Source: Bradyrhizobium sp. ORS 285 | Lineage (GTDB): Bacteria > Pseudomonadota > Alphaproteobacteria > Rhizobiales > Xanthobacteraceae | Direction of reading: 5' to 3' | NCBI RefSeq assembly: GCF_900176205.1 | Contig: NZ_LT859959.1 | Span: forward strand, 4,795,001 to 4,859,000 | DNA length: 64,000 bases | Shown: positions 51,368 to 60,757 of the stretch, piece after piece | Layout of the letters: each line of letters opens with the position of its first letter | Numbering within the stretch: the first letter of the stretch is position 1 | Notes under the pieces: generated by a model | The model's input: the letters and a program-made list of their open reading frames with translations, nothing else | Databases searched by the model: none | What the model was told of the DNA's origin: nothing | Position numbers and translations under genes: made by a program

Positions 51368-51374
51368 AATCAGT

Positions 51375-51770
51375 ATGAATAAATCAGCGGCAAAGAAAAT
51401 GAAGCAGCGCAGCGCCGGCAAGCCCGACATCGAGCTTGGCAAGCGCATTCGCCTGCGGCGTGTGGAGCAGAAGATCTCTCAGGCAGAGCTCGGCGAAAAG
51501 CTCGGCGTGAGCTTCCAGCAGGTCCAGAAGTACGAGAAGGGTGTCAACCGGGTCGGCGCTGCGCGTCTGCAGCAGATCGCCACCGCGCTCGACGTGCCCG
51601 TGACGTTCTTCTATGACGGCGACAACAAGGCCCGTGAGGTCGAGAGCCTCCTGTTCCTGGACTCCGCCTTCAGCCTGCGGTTGCTGCGTGCCTACAGCAA
51701 GATCAAGGACCAGACGGTGCAACGTCAGCTGGTGTCCCTGATGGAATCGATCGCTGCCAACGAAGAGTAA
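51375..51770 (+). CDS. XRE-family regulator, PraR/PhrR-like
   Basis: A 131-residue protein with a classic HTH_3 domain at about 20-75 ('LGKRIRLRRVEQKISQAELGEKLGVSFQQVQKYEKGVNRVGAARLQQIATALDVPVTFFYDG') and a short helical C-terminus. Length and sequence resemble the rhizobial PraR/PhrR regulators that control attachment, quorum-sensing and surface genes; that name rests on my memory of the family. It lies 7 bp after the lysR stop codon, an unusual pairing. Confidence 0.87.
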   Translation: MNKSAAKKMKQRSAGKPDIELGKRIRLRRVEQKISQAELGEKLGVSFQQVQKYEKGVNRVGAARLQQIATALDVPVTFFYDGDNKAREVESLLFLDSAFSLRLLRAYSKIKDQTVQRQLVSLMESIAANEE

Positions 51771-52092
51771 GCGAGGCCGTCTGACAGGCCTCCTCGTGAT
51801 GGATATGGGCCATCTTCGCTCGAGGGCGCAACTTGGGGGCGCCAGGCGCTCAGCCGGCTCGGGCGAGTTCACGGCATCGGCCTGCTAGGCCGATCGACCG
51901 ATGCCCCGGCCTTTCGAGTCCGCCCAGCAATGGCTGCGCGGTCCGAGGCGTCGTCACCTCTGATCAGCCCCATCTGCCGTCATAGGAAGTGGCGGCATGC
52001 CGGCGCGTCGCCTGCGCGTCTCATATGCCTTGATCTGCGTTGACGCCCCACCCGGCACGGTGAAGCATGGGCCGAGAGCCCCGTCGTCCCGG
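51771..52092. other. 322-bp intergenic region with two hairpins
   Basis: GAGGCC-GTCTGACA-GGCCTC at 51773-51792, just after the XRE gene, and ATCGGCCT-GCT-AGGCCGAT at 51876-51894 can both fold. Neither has a T run. Upstream in-frame starts for the hydratase exist in this region but the residues are unlike the family. No other gene is seen. Confidence 0.45.
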
Positions 52093-52911
52093 ATGTCCCG
52101 CATGCCCCCATCGTCCGCCGCCTTCGCCGAGGGCAAGATCCTCGTCTCCGTCGACGACCGCGTCGGCATCGTCACTTTCAACAATCCGGACAAGCGCAAT
52201 GCGATGTCGCTGGAGATGTGGGAGGGCCTGGGCCAGGCGCTCACCGCCTTCCGCGATGATCCCGAAATCCGCGTCGTGGTGCTGACCGGCGCCGGCGGCA
52301 AGGCGTTCGTGTCCGGCGCCGACATCAGCCAGTTCGAGCAGAGCCGTCACAACGCCGCAGCGTCAGAGGCCTATGCCGAGCGCAGCGCCGCCCAGCGCGC
52401 CCTGCTCGCGACCTACCCCAAGCCCACGATCGCCTGCATCCGCGGCTTCTGCCTCGGCGGCGGCTTGCAGATCGCCATGCTCACCGACATGCGCTTTGCC
52501 TCGGAGGACAGCCAGTTCGGCATTCCCGCCGCCAAGCTCGGCATCGCCTATGGCTATGACGGGCTGCGCAACCTGGTGTCGCTGGTCGGGCCCTCGCAGG
52601 CGCGCCTGCTGCTCTATACGGGGATGCGGATCGACGCCGCCGAGGCGCTGCGGATCGGACTGGTCGACCGGACCATGCCGGTGGATGAGCTGATGCCTGC
52701 CACGATCGACATCGCCCGCACCATCGCCGGCAATGCGCCCCTGGCGGTGCAGGCCGCCAAGATCACCATCGCCGAGGTCCTGAAGGACGAGAGCCGCCGC
52801 GACATGGAGGCGATCAAGCGGATCGGCGACGCCTGCATGGATTCGGAGGATTTCCGCGAAGGCCGGCGCGCCTTCATGGAGAAGCGCAAGCCGAGCTTCA
52901 CGGGACGTTAA
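52093..52911 (+). CDS. Enoyl-CoA hydratase/isomerase family protein
   Basis: A 272-residue crotonase-fold enzyme. 'LTGAGGKAFVSGADISQFEQ' and 'IRGFCLGGGLQIAMLTDMRFASEDSQFGIPAAKLGI' form the oxyanion hole and active site. It starts 'MSRMPPSSAAFAEGKILVSVDDRVGIVTFNNPDKRNAM'; ATG at 52102 is an equally possible start. It should hydrate or isomerise an acyl-CoA. Its TAA lies 2 bp from a palindromic repeat, beyond which a convergent dehydrogenase gene ends. Confidence 0.88.
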   Translation: MSRMPPSSAAFAEGKILVSVDDRVGIVTFNNPDKRNAMSLEMWEGLGQALTAFRDDPEIRVVVLTGAGGKAFVSGADISQFEQSRHNAAASEAYAERSAAQRALLATYPKPTIACIRGFCLGGGLQIAMLTDMRFASEDSQFGIPAAKLGIAYGYDGLRNLVSLVGPSQARLLLYTGMRIDAAEALRIGLVDRTMPVDELMPATIDIARTIAGNAPLAVQAAKITIAEVLKDESRRDMEAIKRIGDACMDSEDFREGRRAFMEKRKPSFTGR

Positions 52912-52913
52912 TT

Positions 52914-53019
52914 AGAGCATGATCCGGAAAAGTGGAAACCGGTTTTCCGAAAAGATCATGCTCAAACAAATAGATAAGATCATGATGCGTTTCCGCCGAA
53001 ACGCATCATGATCTAGAGC
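52914..53019. repeat. Dispersed repeat (AGAGCATGATC family) sandwiched between two convergent genes
   Basis: The element runs from AGAGCATGATC to GATCTAGAGC. Its right part is a perfect 16-bp stem (GATCATGATGCGTTTC / GAAACGCATCATGATC) with a CGCC loop at 52978-53013, and the left part holds GGAAA..TTTCC arms. It begins 2 bp after one stop codon and contains the stop codon of the other gene (53013-53015). It may act as a bidirectional terminator. Confidence 0.85.
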
Positions 53020-54092
53020 GCCTCGAGCACGGCCTTGGTCACGTCGATCGTGCCGGCCTGGCCGCCGAACTCGAACGGCTTGAGGCCGGAAGCGTAGACC
53101 TCGTCGACCGCCTGCTCGATCCGCTGTGCCGCCTCGGCGGCGCCTTCGATGCCATGGGTGTCCGCCAGCCAGTCGAGCATCATCGCCGCCGACAGGATCA
53201 TCGCCGTCGGGTTGGCCTTGCCCTGCCCCATGATATCAGGCGCGGTGCCGTGGCAGGGCTGAAAGACGGCGTGACGATCGCCGATGTCGGCCGAGGGCGC
53301 CATGCCCATGCCGCCGACGAGGCCGGCGGCGAGATCCGACAGGATGTCGCCGAACATGTTCTCGGTGACCAGCACGTCGAAATCCCACGGACGCTTCACC
53401 AGCATCAGCGCGCAGGCGTCGATGTAGAGCCGCTCCGTCTTCACGTCAGGATGAAGCTCGGCGACCTCGTCGAAGATCTTGCGAAAGTAGGCGAAGGCCT
53501 TGAACACATTGGCCTTGTCGACGCAGCCTAAAGTGCCTGGGCGGCCGCGCGCGCGGCGCCGTTCGGCGAGCTTGAAGGAGAAGTTGAAGAGCCGCTCGGA
53601 GGTCCTGCGGGTGATGACGAGGGTCTCGCGCGCCTCTTCATGTGTCACCACACCTTTGCCCATCGAGGCGAACAGGCCCTCGGTCGACTCGCGGATGACG
53701 ACGAAATCGATGCCGCGCTCCGTGGCGCCGACGATCGGGCTCGGCACGCCCGGGATCAGCCGCGCCGGCCGCACGCCGGCATAGAGATCGAAATGGAAGC
53801 GCAGCTCGATCTGCGGCGCGACCTCGGTGTTGTCGGGATAGCGCACCGACGGCAAGCCGCAGGCGCCGAGCAGGATGGCGTCGGCCTCCTCGCACAGCCG
53901 GATGGTGGACTCGGCGATCGAGACGCCGGTCGCGAGATAATTGTTGGCGCCGGCCTGCGCCTCGGTGAAGCGGAACGACAGGCCGGCCTTGGCCTCGACC
54001 TTACGCAACACTTCAAGAGCCGGTGCCATGACCTCCGGTCCGATGCCGTCGCCGGGAAGAACTGCGATGTGGAGTGCGTTGGTGGAGGGCAT
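53013..54092 (-). CDS. Isocitrate/isopropylmalate/tartrate dehydrogenase family protein
   Basis: A 359-residue NAD-dependent beta-hydroxyacid oxidative decarboxylase. '[18 protein letters not shown]' at the start, 'RESTEGLF', 'KANVFKA', '[30 protein letters not shown]' and '[22 protein letters not shown]' cover the substrate and NAD-binding sites. Tartrate dehydrogenase/decarboxylase is the best guess because the sequence departs from LeuB and homoisocitrate enzymes at the substrate-specific loop. The TAG stop lies inside the adjacent repeat. It is upstream of nothing on its strand and follows the alcohol dehydrogenase by 142 bp. Confidence 0.85.
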   Translation of the reverse strand: MPSTNALHIAVLPGDGIGPEVMAPALEVLRKVEAKAGLSFRFTEAQAGANNYLATGVSIAESTIRLCEEADAILLGACGLPSVRYPDNTEVAPQIELRFHFDLYAGVRPARLIPGVPSPIVGATERGIDFVVIRESTEGLFASMGKGVVTHEEARETLVITRRTSERLFNFSFKLAERRRARGRPGTLGCVDKANVFKAFAYFRKIFDEVAELHPDVKTERLYIDACALMLVKRPWDFDVLVTENMFGDILSDLAAGLVGGMGMAPSADIGDRHAVFQPCHGTAPDIMGQGKANPTAMILSAAMMLDWLADTHGIEGAAEAAQRIEQAVDEVYASGLKPFEFGGQAGTIDVTKAVLEAL

Positions 54093-54125
54093 GAGGCGGC
54101 GCTTTCGAAGACGAGATCAAAGTGC

Positions 54126-54215
54126 CGTCATGCCCGGGCTTGACCCGGGCATCCACGACTTTCCAACGCCGCGGCGCCAAAGACGTGGATGGCCGGGTCA
54201 AGCCCGGCCATGACG
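54126..54215. repeat. Dispersed palindromic repeat (GTCATGCCCGGG family), copy 3
   Basis: CGTCATGCCCGGGCTTGACC and GGTCAAGCCCGGCCATGACG are the outer arms. Its outer arms match the copy at 12319-12402 almost exactly. It lies between the tartrate-type and alcohol dehydrogenase genes. Confidence 0.85.
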
Positions 54216-54233
54216 AGAGGATAGAGCCGTGGC

Positions 54234-55301
54234 TTACGGCGTCAGCACCGCGCGGCCGACGAGCTGGCCCTTCTGCAAATCGTGCAGGGCGTCGTTGGCC
54301 TTGGCGAGCGGCATCGGGGTGACCGGGATCGGCGCGATGTTCTTGGCGCGGACGAGGTCGAGCAGCTCCTTGGTCTCGCGGAGATTGCCGACATAGCTGC
54401 CCTGGATCGTCACCGCCTTGATCGGAATGAGCGGCAGCGCCCACGGCGCGCCGCCGCCGAACAGGCCGACCATGACGAGCTTGCCGCCCTTGGTCAGGCA
54501 GTCGAAGCCGAGCTGCGCCGTGGCGGCATTGCCGACCAGGTCGATCACCGCGCGGATCGGCTCGCCGGCCGCCTTGTTCAACTGCTCCAGCGCATCCGGC
54601 GCCTTGCCGTCAACAGCTGCCAGCGCGCCCGCCTCGAGCGCCGCCTCGCGCTTGCGCGCGTCGATGTCGACCACGATCGCGCCCTTGCCGCCCATCGCCT
54701 TGAGCAGCGACAGCGCCATCAGGCCGAGACCGCCGGCGCCGAAGATCACGATCGGCGTGTCGAAATCCTTCTCGACCTTCTTCAGCGCGCTGTAGGTGGT
54801 CACACCCGAGCAGGCATAGGGCGCGGTCGTCACGGGATCGAGGCCCTTGAGGTCGATCAGGTGGCGCGGATGCGGCACCGTCATGTGGTCGGCATAGCCG
54901 CCATCGCAATAGACACCGAGCGACGCCGGCTTCAGGCACATGTTCTCATCGCCGGCGAGGCATGTCGCGCATTTGCCGCAGCCGATCCAGGGATAGACCA
55001 GCGCGACATCGCCGACCTTCAAGCCGCCCTTCTCGGCCTCGGTCACATCGGGACCGAACGCCACGATCTCGCCGGCGCTCTCATGCCCCATGGTCCGCGG
55101 CAGCGACACGCCGCGATCCTTCAAAGAGAGCGGCTTGCGGCCGTGGCCGAGATCATAGCCGCCTTCCCAGATGTGCAGGTCACTGTGGCAGACGCCGGCC
55201 GCCTTCACCTTGATCAGCACCTGTTTGCCAAACGGCTGCGGCGTCGGCTCGTCGATTTCGGTCAGCGGTGCATTGAAATCGGTGACCTTGAAGCTCTTCA
55301 T
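54234..55301 (-). CDS. Zinc-dependent alcohol dehydrogenase
   Basis: A 355-residue medium-chain dehydrogenase. Catalytic zinc ligands are in 'GVCHSDLH' (Cys) and 'MGHESAGEIV' (His), and the structural zinc site is 'CGKCATCLAGDENMC'. The NAD(P) motif is 'VIFGAGGLGLMALSLLKAMG'. It should oxidise alcohols or reduce aldehydes. Compared with common enzymes it has a longer 'GYDLGHGRKPLSLKDRGVSLPRT' insert, which places it near glucose/aryl-alcohol-type members. It is not clearly linked to its neighbours. Confidence 0.92.
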   Translation of the reverse strand: MKSFKVTDFNAPLTEIDEPTPQPFGKQVLIKVKAAGVCHSDLHIWEGGYDLGHGRKPLSLKDRGVSLPRTMGHESAGEIVAFGPDVTEAEKGGLKVGDVALVYPWIGCGKCATCLAGDENMCLKPASLGVYCDGGYADHMTVPHPRHLIDLKGLDPVTTAPYACSGVTTYSALKKVEKDFDTPIVIFGAGGLGLMALSLLKAMGGKGAIVVDIDARKREAALEAGALAAVDGKAPDALEQLNKAAGEPIRAVIDLVGNAATAQLGFDCLTKGGKLVMVGLFGGGAPWALPLIPIKAVTIQGSYVGNLRETKELLDLVRAKNIAPIPVTPMPLAKANDALHDLQKGQLVGRAVLTP

Positions 55302-55539
55302 GGTTTCACTCCCGTAGTCCGGTTAGCTGGCGGGACCGGACGGCGTCGTGACGGGACAAGCGGGCGACGGCTTGCGCTGGGGCAAGCTGACCTCGACGTC
55401 TCCTCCCGGCACGGACGCGTCCGGCGGATCCGGACTGTTCTTGCGATGACGGGAACATTGGCCGGAAACGCTGGGAGCAGCAAGGCCGCGCGCATGGCGC
55501 GCATTCATGGCAGCCCTGCAGCCTTTTGCCTCAGCGCGC

Positions 55540-56709
55540 TCAGCCCTTGTCGCGCGCGATCGCCGACGCCTCACGCAGGACATCCGCGGTGTGCTCGCCG
55601 AGACTGGCCGAGCGCGGTCCGGCCGCGACCTTCGCCCGGGACATCCGGAACGGCAGGTTGACGACCTTGAACGTGCCAGCGTCATCCTCGACCTCTGCCA
55701 GCGCGCCACGATGCGCGATCTGCGGATCGTCCAGCGCCTCGGAGACGCTGCGATAGGCCGAGCTCGGCACACCGCCCGCGTTCAAGGCCGCGACACAGTC
55801 CGCGACGCTGAGCCGGCCCGACCACGCTTCCACGCCATCCATCAGCGCGCCCCAGTTAGCCCGCCTATCGGAATATTTCGCGAAGCGGGCATCGCTCATC
55901 CATTCGGGATGCCCGATCACCACCATCAGGTTCTGGAACGTCTTCTCGCTGGCGATCGCGATCATCACATAGCCGTCGCGGCACGCCGCCGGTCCGAAGG
56001 TCGGCCGCGACGGCTGGACGACCGGAAATTGCGACCATTGGATCTCGTTCAAGGTCAGGCTCAGCATCGATTCCAGCATGGAGCAGTCGATGTGCTGGCC
56101 GGAGCCGGTGCGCTCGCGCTGATACAGCGCGGAGGCGATGGCGCCGAAGGCGTAGGTCCCGGTGACCACGTCGGCATGATAGATGCCGCAATAATCCGGC
56201 CGGTCGCGTCCCGGCTGGTAGGCGAGATGCGCCATGTCATAGCCCGAGGCGGCGTGGATGACCGGCGCATAGGCAGGAAGTTCCGCCGACGGGCCGGTCT
56301 GGCCGTAGCCCGAGATCGAGCAGTAGATCAGCCGCGGGTTGAGCGCACTCAAGGCGGCATAGTCGAGCCCGAGTCGCTGCATCACGCCGGGCCGGAAGTT
56401 CTCGACTAGAACATCAGCGGATGCGACCAGCCGACGCACCGCCTCGACGCCCTCGCCCGATTTGAGATCCAGCACCACACTCTTCTTGCCGACGTTGAGC
56501 TGACCGAAAGCAGTGGAGCAGCCATGCCGCACCGGAGGGCGGATGCGCATGGTTTCACCTTCGGCTGACTCGATCTTGATCACCTCCGCACCCATATCTG
56601 CAAGCATGCGGGCACAGTGCGGGCCGGCGATGGTGGTCGAAAAGTCCAGCACGCGCAGGCCTTCGAAGCATCCTGTCAAACGGCTCTCATGCTCTCGATC
56701 TAGACTCAC
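55540..56709 (-). CDS. CaiB/BaiF family CoA-transferase
   Basis: A 389-residue family III CoA-transferase. 'GLRVLDFSTTIAGPHCARMLADMGAEVIKIES' and 'SVVLDLKSGEG' near the start and 'ISGYGQTGP' are standard blocks. The catalytic aspartate is expected in 'GRDRPDYCGIYHADV', typically the Asp after the 'GYDM' region. It exchanges CoA between an acyl-CoA donor and an acid (formyl-, carnitine-, mesaconyl-type reactions). The substrate is unknown. It is divergent from glgA with a 212-bp gap. Confidence 0.9.
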   Translation of the reverse strand: MSLDREHESRLTGCFEGLRVLDFSTTIAGPHCARMLADMGAEVIKIESAEGETMRIRPPVRHGCSTAFGQLNVGKKSVVLDLKSGEGVEAVRRLVASADVLVENFRPGVMQRLGLDYAALSALNPRLIYCSISGYGQTGPSAELPAYAPVIHAASGYDMAHLAYQPGRDRPDYCGIYHADVVTGTYAFGAIASALYQRERTGSGQHIDCSMLESMLSLTLNEIQWSQFPVVQPSRPTFGPAACRDGYVMIAIASEKTFQNLMVVIGHPEWMSDARFAKYSDRRANWGALMDGVEAWSGRLSVADCVAALNAGGVPSSAYRSVSEALDDPQIAHRGALAEVEDDAGTFKVVNLPFRMSRAKVAAGPRSASLGEHTADVLREASAIARDKG

Positions 56710-56921
56710 GCGTGTAGCTCCCTGTTATCGGCGTTTCTTCTGTGCCGGACGTGGCCGAACGCCGCCCCGTCCGCGCATTTACGAAGCGTAAGCCATCGGA
56801 CGCCATGCCCGTCTTGTCCAGATCGAACCATTCGATGTCGAACGCGTTTGGCCTTTCGCGGCGCTGCGGCATCGCTTTTTGTTGATGGCTGAATTTGGAC
56901 CCTTTCTTGCATAGGACGAAC

Positions 56922-58361
56922 ATGGGGCTTGATCGAGGACATCTCTTGCGGGTTCTGTTCGTTACGACCGAAATGGACGATTTCGTCCGGGTGGGCGGAC
57001 TGGCTGCGGTTTCCGCAGCACTTCCCCGGGCACTGCGCTCACACACCGACGTCAGGATCATGCTGCCCGGCTACCGGGACGTGGTCGAGCAACTCACTCA
57101 CATCGAGATCGTCGGCCATTGCGCGCCGCTGGCTGAGATGCCGGGCTGCGCGCTCGGCCGGTCATCGACGCGGGACGGGCTTCCGGTCTACGTCCTGCTC
57201 TGCGACGAGCTGTATGACCGGCCGGGCAACCCTTACGGCGACGAGAGCGGCAATGACTGGCCGGACAACGACATCCGCTTCGGCCGTCTCGCCGCGGCGG
57301 CGGCCGAGCTCGCCGCGGGCACGCTGGACACGAACTGGGCAGCGGACCTCGTGCATGCCAATGACTGGCAGGCGGCGCTGGTGCCGGCCTATCTGGCGTG
57401 GCGCGGGGTCGATGTGCCGTCGATCCTCACCATTCACAATCTTGCCTATCAGGGCCTGTTCCCACGGGAGTCGCTGCGCCGGATCGGCGCGCCGGAATCC
57501 TCGTTCCACATCGACGGCCTCGAGTTCTATGACAAGCTGTCGTTCCTCAAGGGCGGCCTGGTCTATGCGTCGCATCTGACGACCGTCAGCTCGACCTATG
57601 CCAAGGAGATCACGACATCCGAGTTCGGCTGCGGTCTGGAGGGCCTGCTGCGCCAGCGCTCCAATGCGCATGAGCTGACCGGCATCCTCAACGGCATCGA
57701 TGAGAGCTGGGATCCGCGCTACTGCCAGCAACTGGCGCAGCCGTTCGCCGCCGGCGACTGGACCGGCAAGAAGGCCAATGCCGACTACGTCCGCAAGCAG
57801 TTCGGGCTGGCGGTGTCGCGCGGTCCGATGTTCGGCATCGTCGCGCGGCTGGTGCATCAGAAGGGCATCGATCTGGTGCTGGAGGCGGCCGACGAGATCG
57901 TCGGCGCCGGCGGCCAGATCGTCGTCACCGGCACCGGCGAGCCGTCGATCGAGCGCGCGCTGATGGATGCGCACCGCCGCCGCCCGGACGCCATCGGCGT
58001 GGCAATCGGCTTCAACGACGCGCAGGCCCGGCGCATCTTCGCCGGAAGCGACTTCACCTTGATGCCGTCGCGGTTCGAGCCGTGCGGCCTCAGCCAGATG
58101 TACGCCCAGCGCTTCGGTTCGCTGCCGATCGGCCACCAGACCGGCGGTCTGGCGGAGACCATCACCGACGGCGAGACCGGATTCCTGTTCGAGAAGCCGT
58201 CGGCGGAGTCGTTCCTCGGTGGCGTCAAACGCGCCTTCTCCGCCTTCAAGCGCACCGAGCAGTTGAACGCCATGCGGCTGTCGGCGATGGCACGCTCGTT
58301 CAGCTGGGATCTCTCAGCCGCGTGCTACAACGCGCTGTATCGAAAAATGCTGGCGTCCTGA
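56922..58361 (+). CDS. glgA: Glycogen synthase with non-canonical substrate-binding residue
   Basis: A 479-residue GT5 glycosyltransferase. The N-terminal motif reads 'RVGGLAAVSAALPRAL' at 23-38, where glycogen synthases have K-x-G-G-L; the lysine that contacts ADP-glucose is Arg23 here. Family blocks 'VHANDWQAALVPAYL', 'TIHNLAYQGLF', 'GILNGID' and C-terminal 'PSRFEPCGLSQMYAQ' and 'QTGGLAETITDG' are intact. It should extend alpha-1,4-glucan chains from a sugar nucleotide, perhaps with changed specificity. No glgB or glgC is adjacent. ATG at 56922 follows AGGA; an upstream start adds nine residues. Confidence 0.85.
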   Translation: MGLDRGHLLRVLFVTTEMDDFVRVGGLAAVSAALPRALRSHTDVRIMLPGYRDVVEQLTHIEIVGHCAPLAEMPGCALGRSSTRDGLPVYVLLCDELYDRPGNPYGDESGNDWPDNDIRFGRLAAAAAELAAGTLDTNWAADLVHANDWQAALVPAYLAWRGVDVPSILTIHNLAYQGLFPRESLRRIGAPESSFHIDGLEFYDKLSFLKGGLVYASHLTTVSSTYAKEITTSEFGCGLEGLLRQRSNAHELTGILNGIDESWDPRYCQQLAQPFAAGDWTGKKANADYVRKQFGLAVSRGPMFGIVARLVHQKGIDLVLEAADEIVGAGGQIVVTGTGEPSIERALMDAHRRRPDAIGVAIGFNDAQARRIFAGSDFTLMPSRFEPCGLSQMYAQRFGSLPIGHQTGGLAETITDGETGFLFEKPSAESFLGGVKRAFSAFKRTEQLNAMRLSAMARSFSWDLSAACYNALYRKMLAS

Positions 58362-58386
58362 TCAGGACGCTCCGTCATCTCAACAA

Positions 58387-58418
58387 CAAAAAGCCCGGGC
58401 CGTTAGCCCGGGCTTTTT
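58387..58418. terminator. Bidirectional terminator between glgA and the chemoreceptor
   Basis: AAAAAGCCCGGGC-CGTTA-GCCCGGGCTTTTT has an 8-bp GC stem flanked by A and T runs, so it ends transcripts from both sides. It lies 25 bp after the glgA stop codon and 20 bp from the chemoreceptor stop codon. Confidence 0.92.
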
Positions 58419-58438
58419 CGTCTGCGCCGTGCGGCCAA

Positions 58439-60562
58439 TTACGCTGCGCGCACCGCTTCGAGGAAGTTGCCGACCTCGCGCTTGAGGCGGTTGCTATCGC
58501 CAGCGAGCGACTTGGCCGAGGACAGCACCTCCGCCGAGGCCGAGCCGGTCTGGGCCGCGCCGCGCTGCACGTCGGTGATGTTGGAGGAGACCTGCTGGGT
58601 GCCGTGCGCCGCCTGCTGCACGTTGCGGGAGATTTCCTGCGTTGCCGCGCCCTGCTCCTCGACCGCCGCCGCGATCGCAGCGCCGATCTCGGCCAGACGC
58701 TCGATGGTCGTGCTGATCGCCTGGATTGCGTTGACCGATTCCTGGGTCGCGGCCTGAACGCCGGAGATCTGCTGCGAGATCTCGTCGGTGGCCTTGGCGG
58801 TCTGCTCCGCGAGCGCCTTCACCTCGGTGGCGACCACGGCAAAACCGCGGCCGGCTTCGCCCGCACGCGCGGCCTCGATCGTGGCGTTGAGGGCCAGCAG
58901 GTTGGTCTGGCCGGCGATGGTGTTGATTAGCTCGACGACGTCGCCGATGCGCGCGGCTGCCTGCGACAACTCGGCGACCCGGCTGTTGGTCTGGCGGACC
59001 TGCTGCACGGCATCGCCCGCCATGCGGGCGGAGGTCTGGACCTGGCGGCTGATCTCGGTGACCGAGGAGGACAGCTCCTCGGTGGCCGAGGCGACCGATT
59101 GGACGTTGGCGGATGCTTCCTCGGACGCGGCCGCCACGACCGTGCTCAGCTCCTTCGAGCGGTTCGCCGTGCCGGTCAGCGTATCCGCCGAGGTCTCCAG
59201 GCCGGAGGCCGCCGACGACACGGTGTTGACGATGTCGGCGATCGTCGCCTCGAAATTGCGGGTCAGCGTATCGAGCCGGCGGGCGCGATCGATCTGCGCC
59301 TGCGCGTCGCGCTGCGCCGCCTCGTCGGACTCCTTCTTGGCGATGAGGGCATCCTTGAAGATCTTGAGCGCGCGCGCCATCGCGCCGATCTCGTCCTTGC
59401 GGGTGTCGTTCGGAATGTCAGCGCTGAGCTCGCCATTGGCGAGACGCAAGGTCACGCCGGTCAATCCGACCAGCGGGCCGATGACGCCACGGACCACGCC
59501 GATGACCACCGCGACCGATACGAGCGCAACCAGCAGCAGCACGCCGAGCGCGATGACCAGACGCAGCTGCGCCGCACCCATGGCCCGGTCGATCGACTGA
59601 TGCGCCGACTTCAGCGCAGCGTCGCGGAGCAGGTTGACGTTGTTGAGCATCGGCGAGGTCCAACGGCCCCACTCGTCCACGCTGATCGGGGACGGCTGCC
59701 CGTCACGCGCAGCCGCGACGATCTGCCGGTAGCGGCGCTCGCCGTCGCCCATCAGCGTCGAGCGGACGTGCTCGAGCGCCGCCGAGACCTCCGGCGTGTC
59801 ACGAATGCTGCGCGCCGCCAGCTCGATCTGCTGCCACAGCAAGGTGACCTGTCCACTGGTCTCGGTGACCTCGGAGAGCCGAACCGGCGTCCAGCCGATG
59901 TTCTGAATGAAGAAGCGCAACACCGCGGACCGGGCGCCGTTGACCGTGCGCATCGACTGCGAGAGCTGCGCCAGCTGCGCGGAGGGCAACAGGTTTTCGA
60001 CATCGCCGCCCATGCGCACGAGTTCGATCGCAGCCTCATCGATGGCAGCGGTCAGCGAATCGCCGGCGCGGCCGAGGCCGTCGATCGTGGCCACCTGGAT
60101 GTTGGCCGGCCGCTGCGCTCCCGGCAGCACCGCGGCCGCACGCGCTGCGGACCGAACGCTGCGCAGAGTCTGCTCGGCCGCGTCGATGTTCTTCATCGAT
60201 AATCCGGCCGCCTTGGTAGAGGACTTGGCCCGGCTGAGCATCTCGTCGGTGCTCGCAACCGACTGATCCAGCTTGGCGGCATCTTCAGTCGAAAGGGGCG
60301 CCGGAGCAGCCAGCACATTCCACACATTTCGTTCGAGCGGGATCTGGGCGTTCACCTTCATCACCAACTCGAACGCGTCGAGAACCCGCGCCGCCTGCTC
60401 ACGCTTGCCCAGATCTCCCCAGCTGCTCCACGCCAGCACGCAGGCAAAGGCCATGGCAAAAAAGCTAGTGAGCAGATTGCCGACCAGGATCTTCCATTTG
60501 AGACTGACCGCCCCAGCCTCCCGGTGAAGAGGATCGCTCTGCATCGTCGCAAGGTCAGACAT
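58439..60562 (-). CDS. Methyl-accepting chemotaxis protein
   Basis: A 707-residue chemoreceptor. The first membrane helix is at about 27-47, the periplasmic helical sensor domain runs to about 332, the second helix is at about 333-357, and HAMP follows ('[40 protein letters not shown]'). The signalling tip is '[44 protein letters not shown]'. No C-terminal CheR-binding pentapeptide is present. It signals attractant or repellent to CheA. The ligand is unknown, and no che gene is adjacent. Confidence 0.94.
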   Translation of the reverse strand: MSDLATMQSDPLHREAGAVSLKWKILVGNLLTSFFAMAFACVLAWSSWGDLGKREQAARVLDAFELVMKVNAQIPLERNVWNVLAAPAPLSTEDAAKLDQSVASTDEMLSRAKSSTKAAGLSMKNIDAAEQTLRSVRSAARAAAVLPGAQRPANIQVATIDGLGRAGDSLTAAIDEAAIELVRMGGDVENLLPSAQLAQLSQSMRTVNGARSAVLRFFIQNIGWTPVRLSEVTETSGQVTLLWQQIELAARSIRDTPEVSAALEHVRSTLMGDGERRYRQIVAAARDGQPSPISVDEWGRWTSPMLNNVNLLRDAALKSAHQSIDRAMGAAQLRLVIALGVLLLVALVSVAVVIGVVRGVIGPLVGLTGVTLRLANGELSADIPNDTRKDEIGAMARALKIFKDALIAKKESDEAAQRDAQAQIDRARRLDTLTRNFEATIADIVNTVSSAASGLETSADTLTGTANRSKELSTVVAAASEEASANVQSVASATEELSSSVTEISRQVQTSARMAGDAVQQVRQTNSRVAELSQAAARIGDVVELINTIAGQTNLLALNATIEAARAGEAGRGFAVVATEVKALAEQTAKATDEISQQISGVQAATQESVNAIQAISTTIERLAEIGAAIAAAVEEQGAATQEISRNVQQAAHGTQQVSSNITDVQRGAAQTGSASAEVLSSAKSLAGDSNRLKREVGNFLEAVRAA

Positions 60563-60757
60563 CGGTCATTCCCAATCGATCATGTTCTGCCGCGCTGCGA
60601 CTCCTGATGTGGCCGCAACTACGCACCGCGACACCGCTGCCGCGCCATAATGATTAAGAACGAATGGCGACTAATCCCTTAAACCGATCTCGTTCGATGG
60701 TACCCCGATGCGCATGAGTTCGATAAAGTTCCCGGCTGGCGTGCTGCGCTTCAACTG

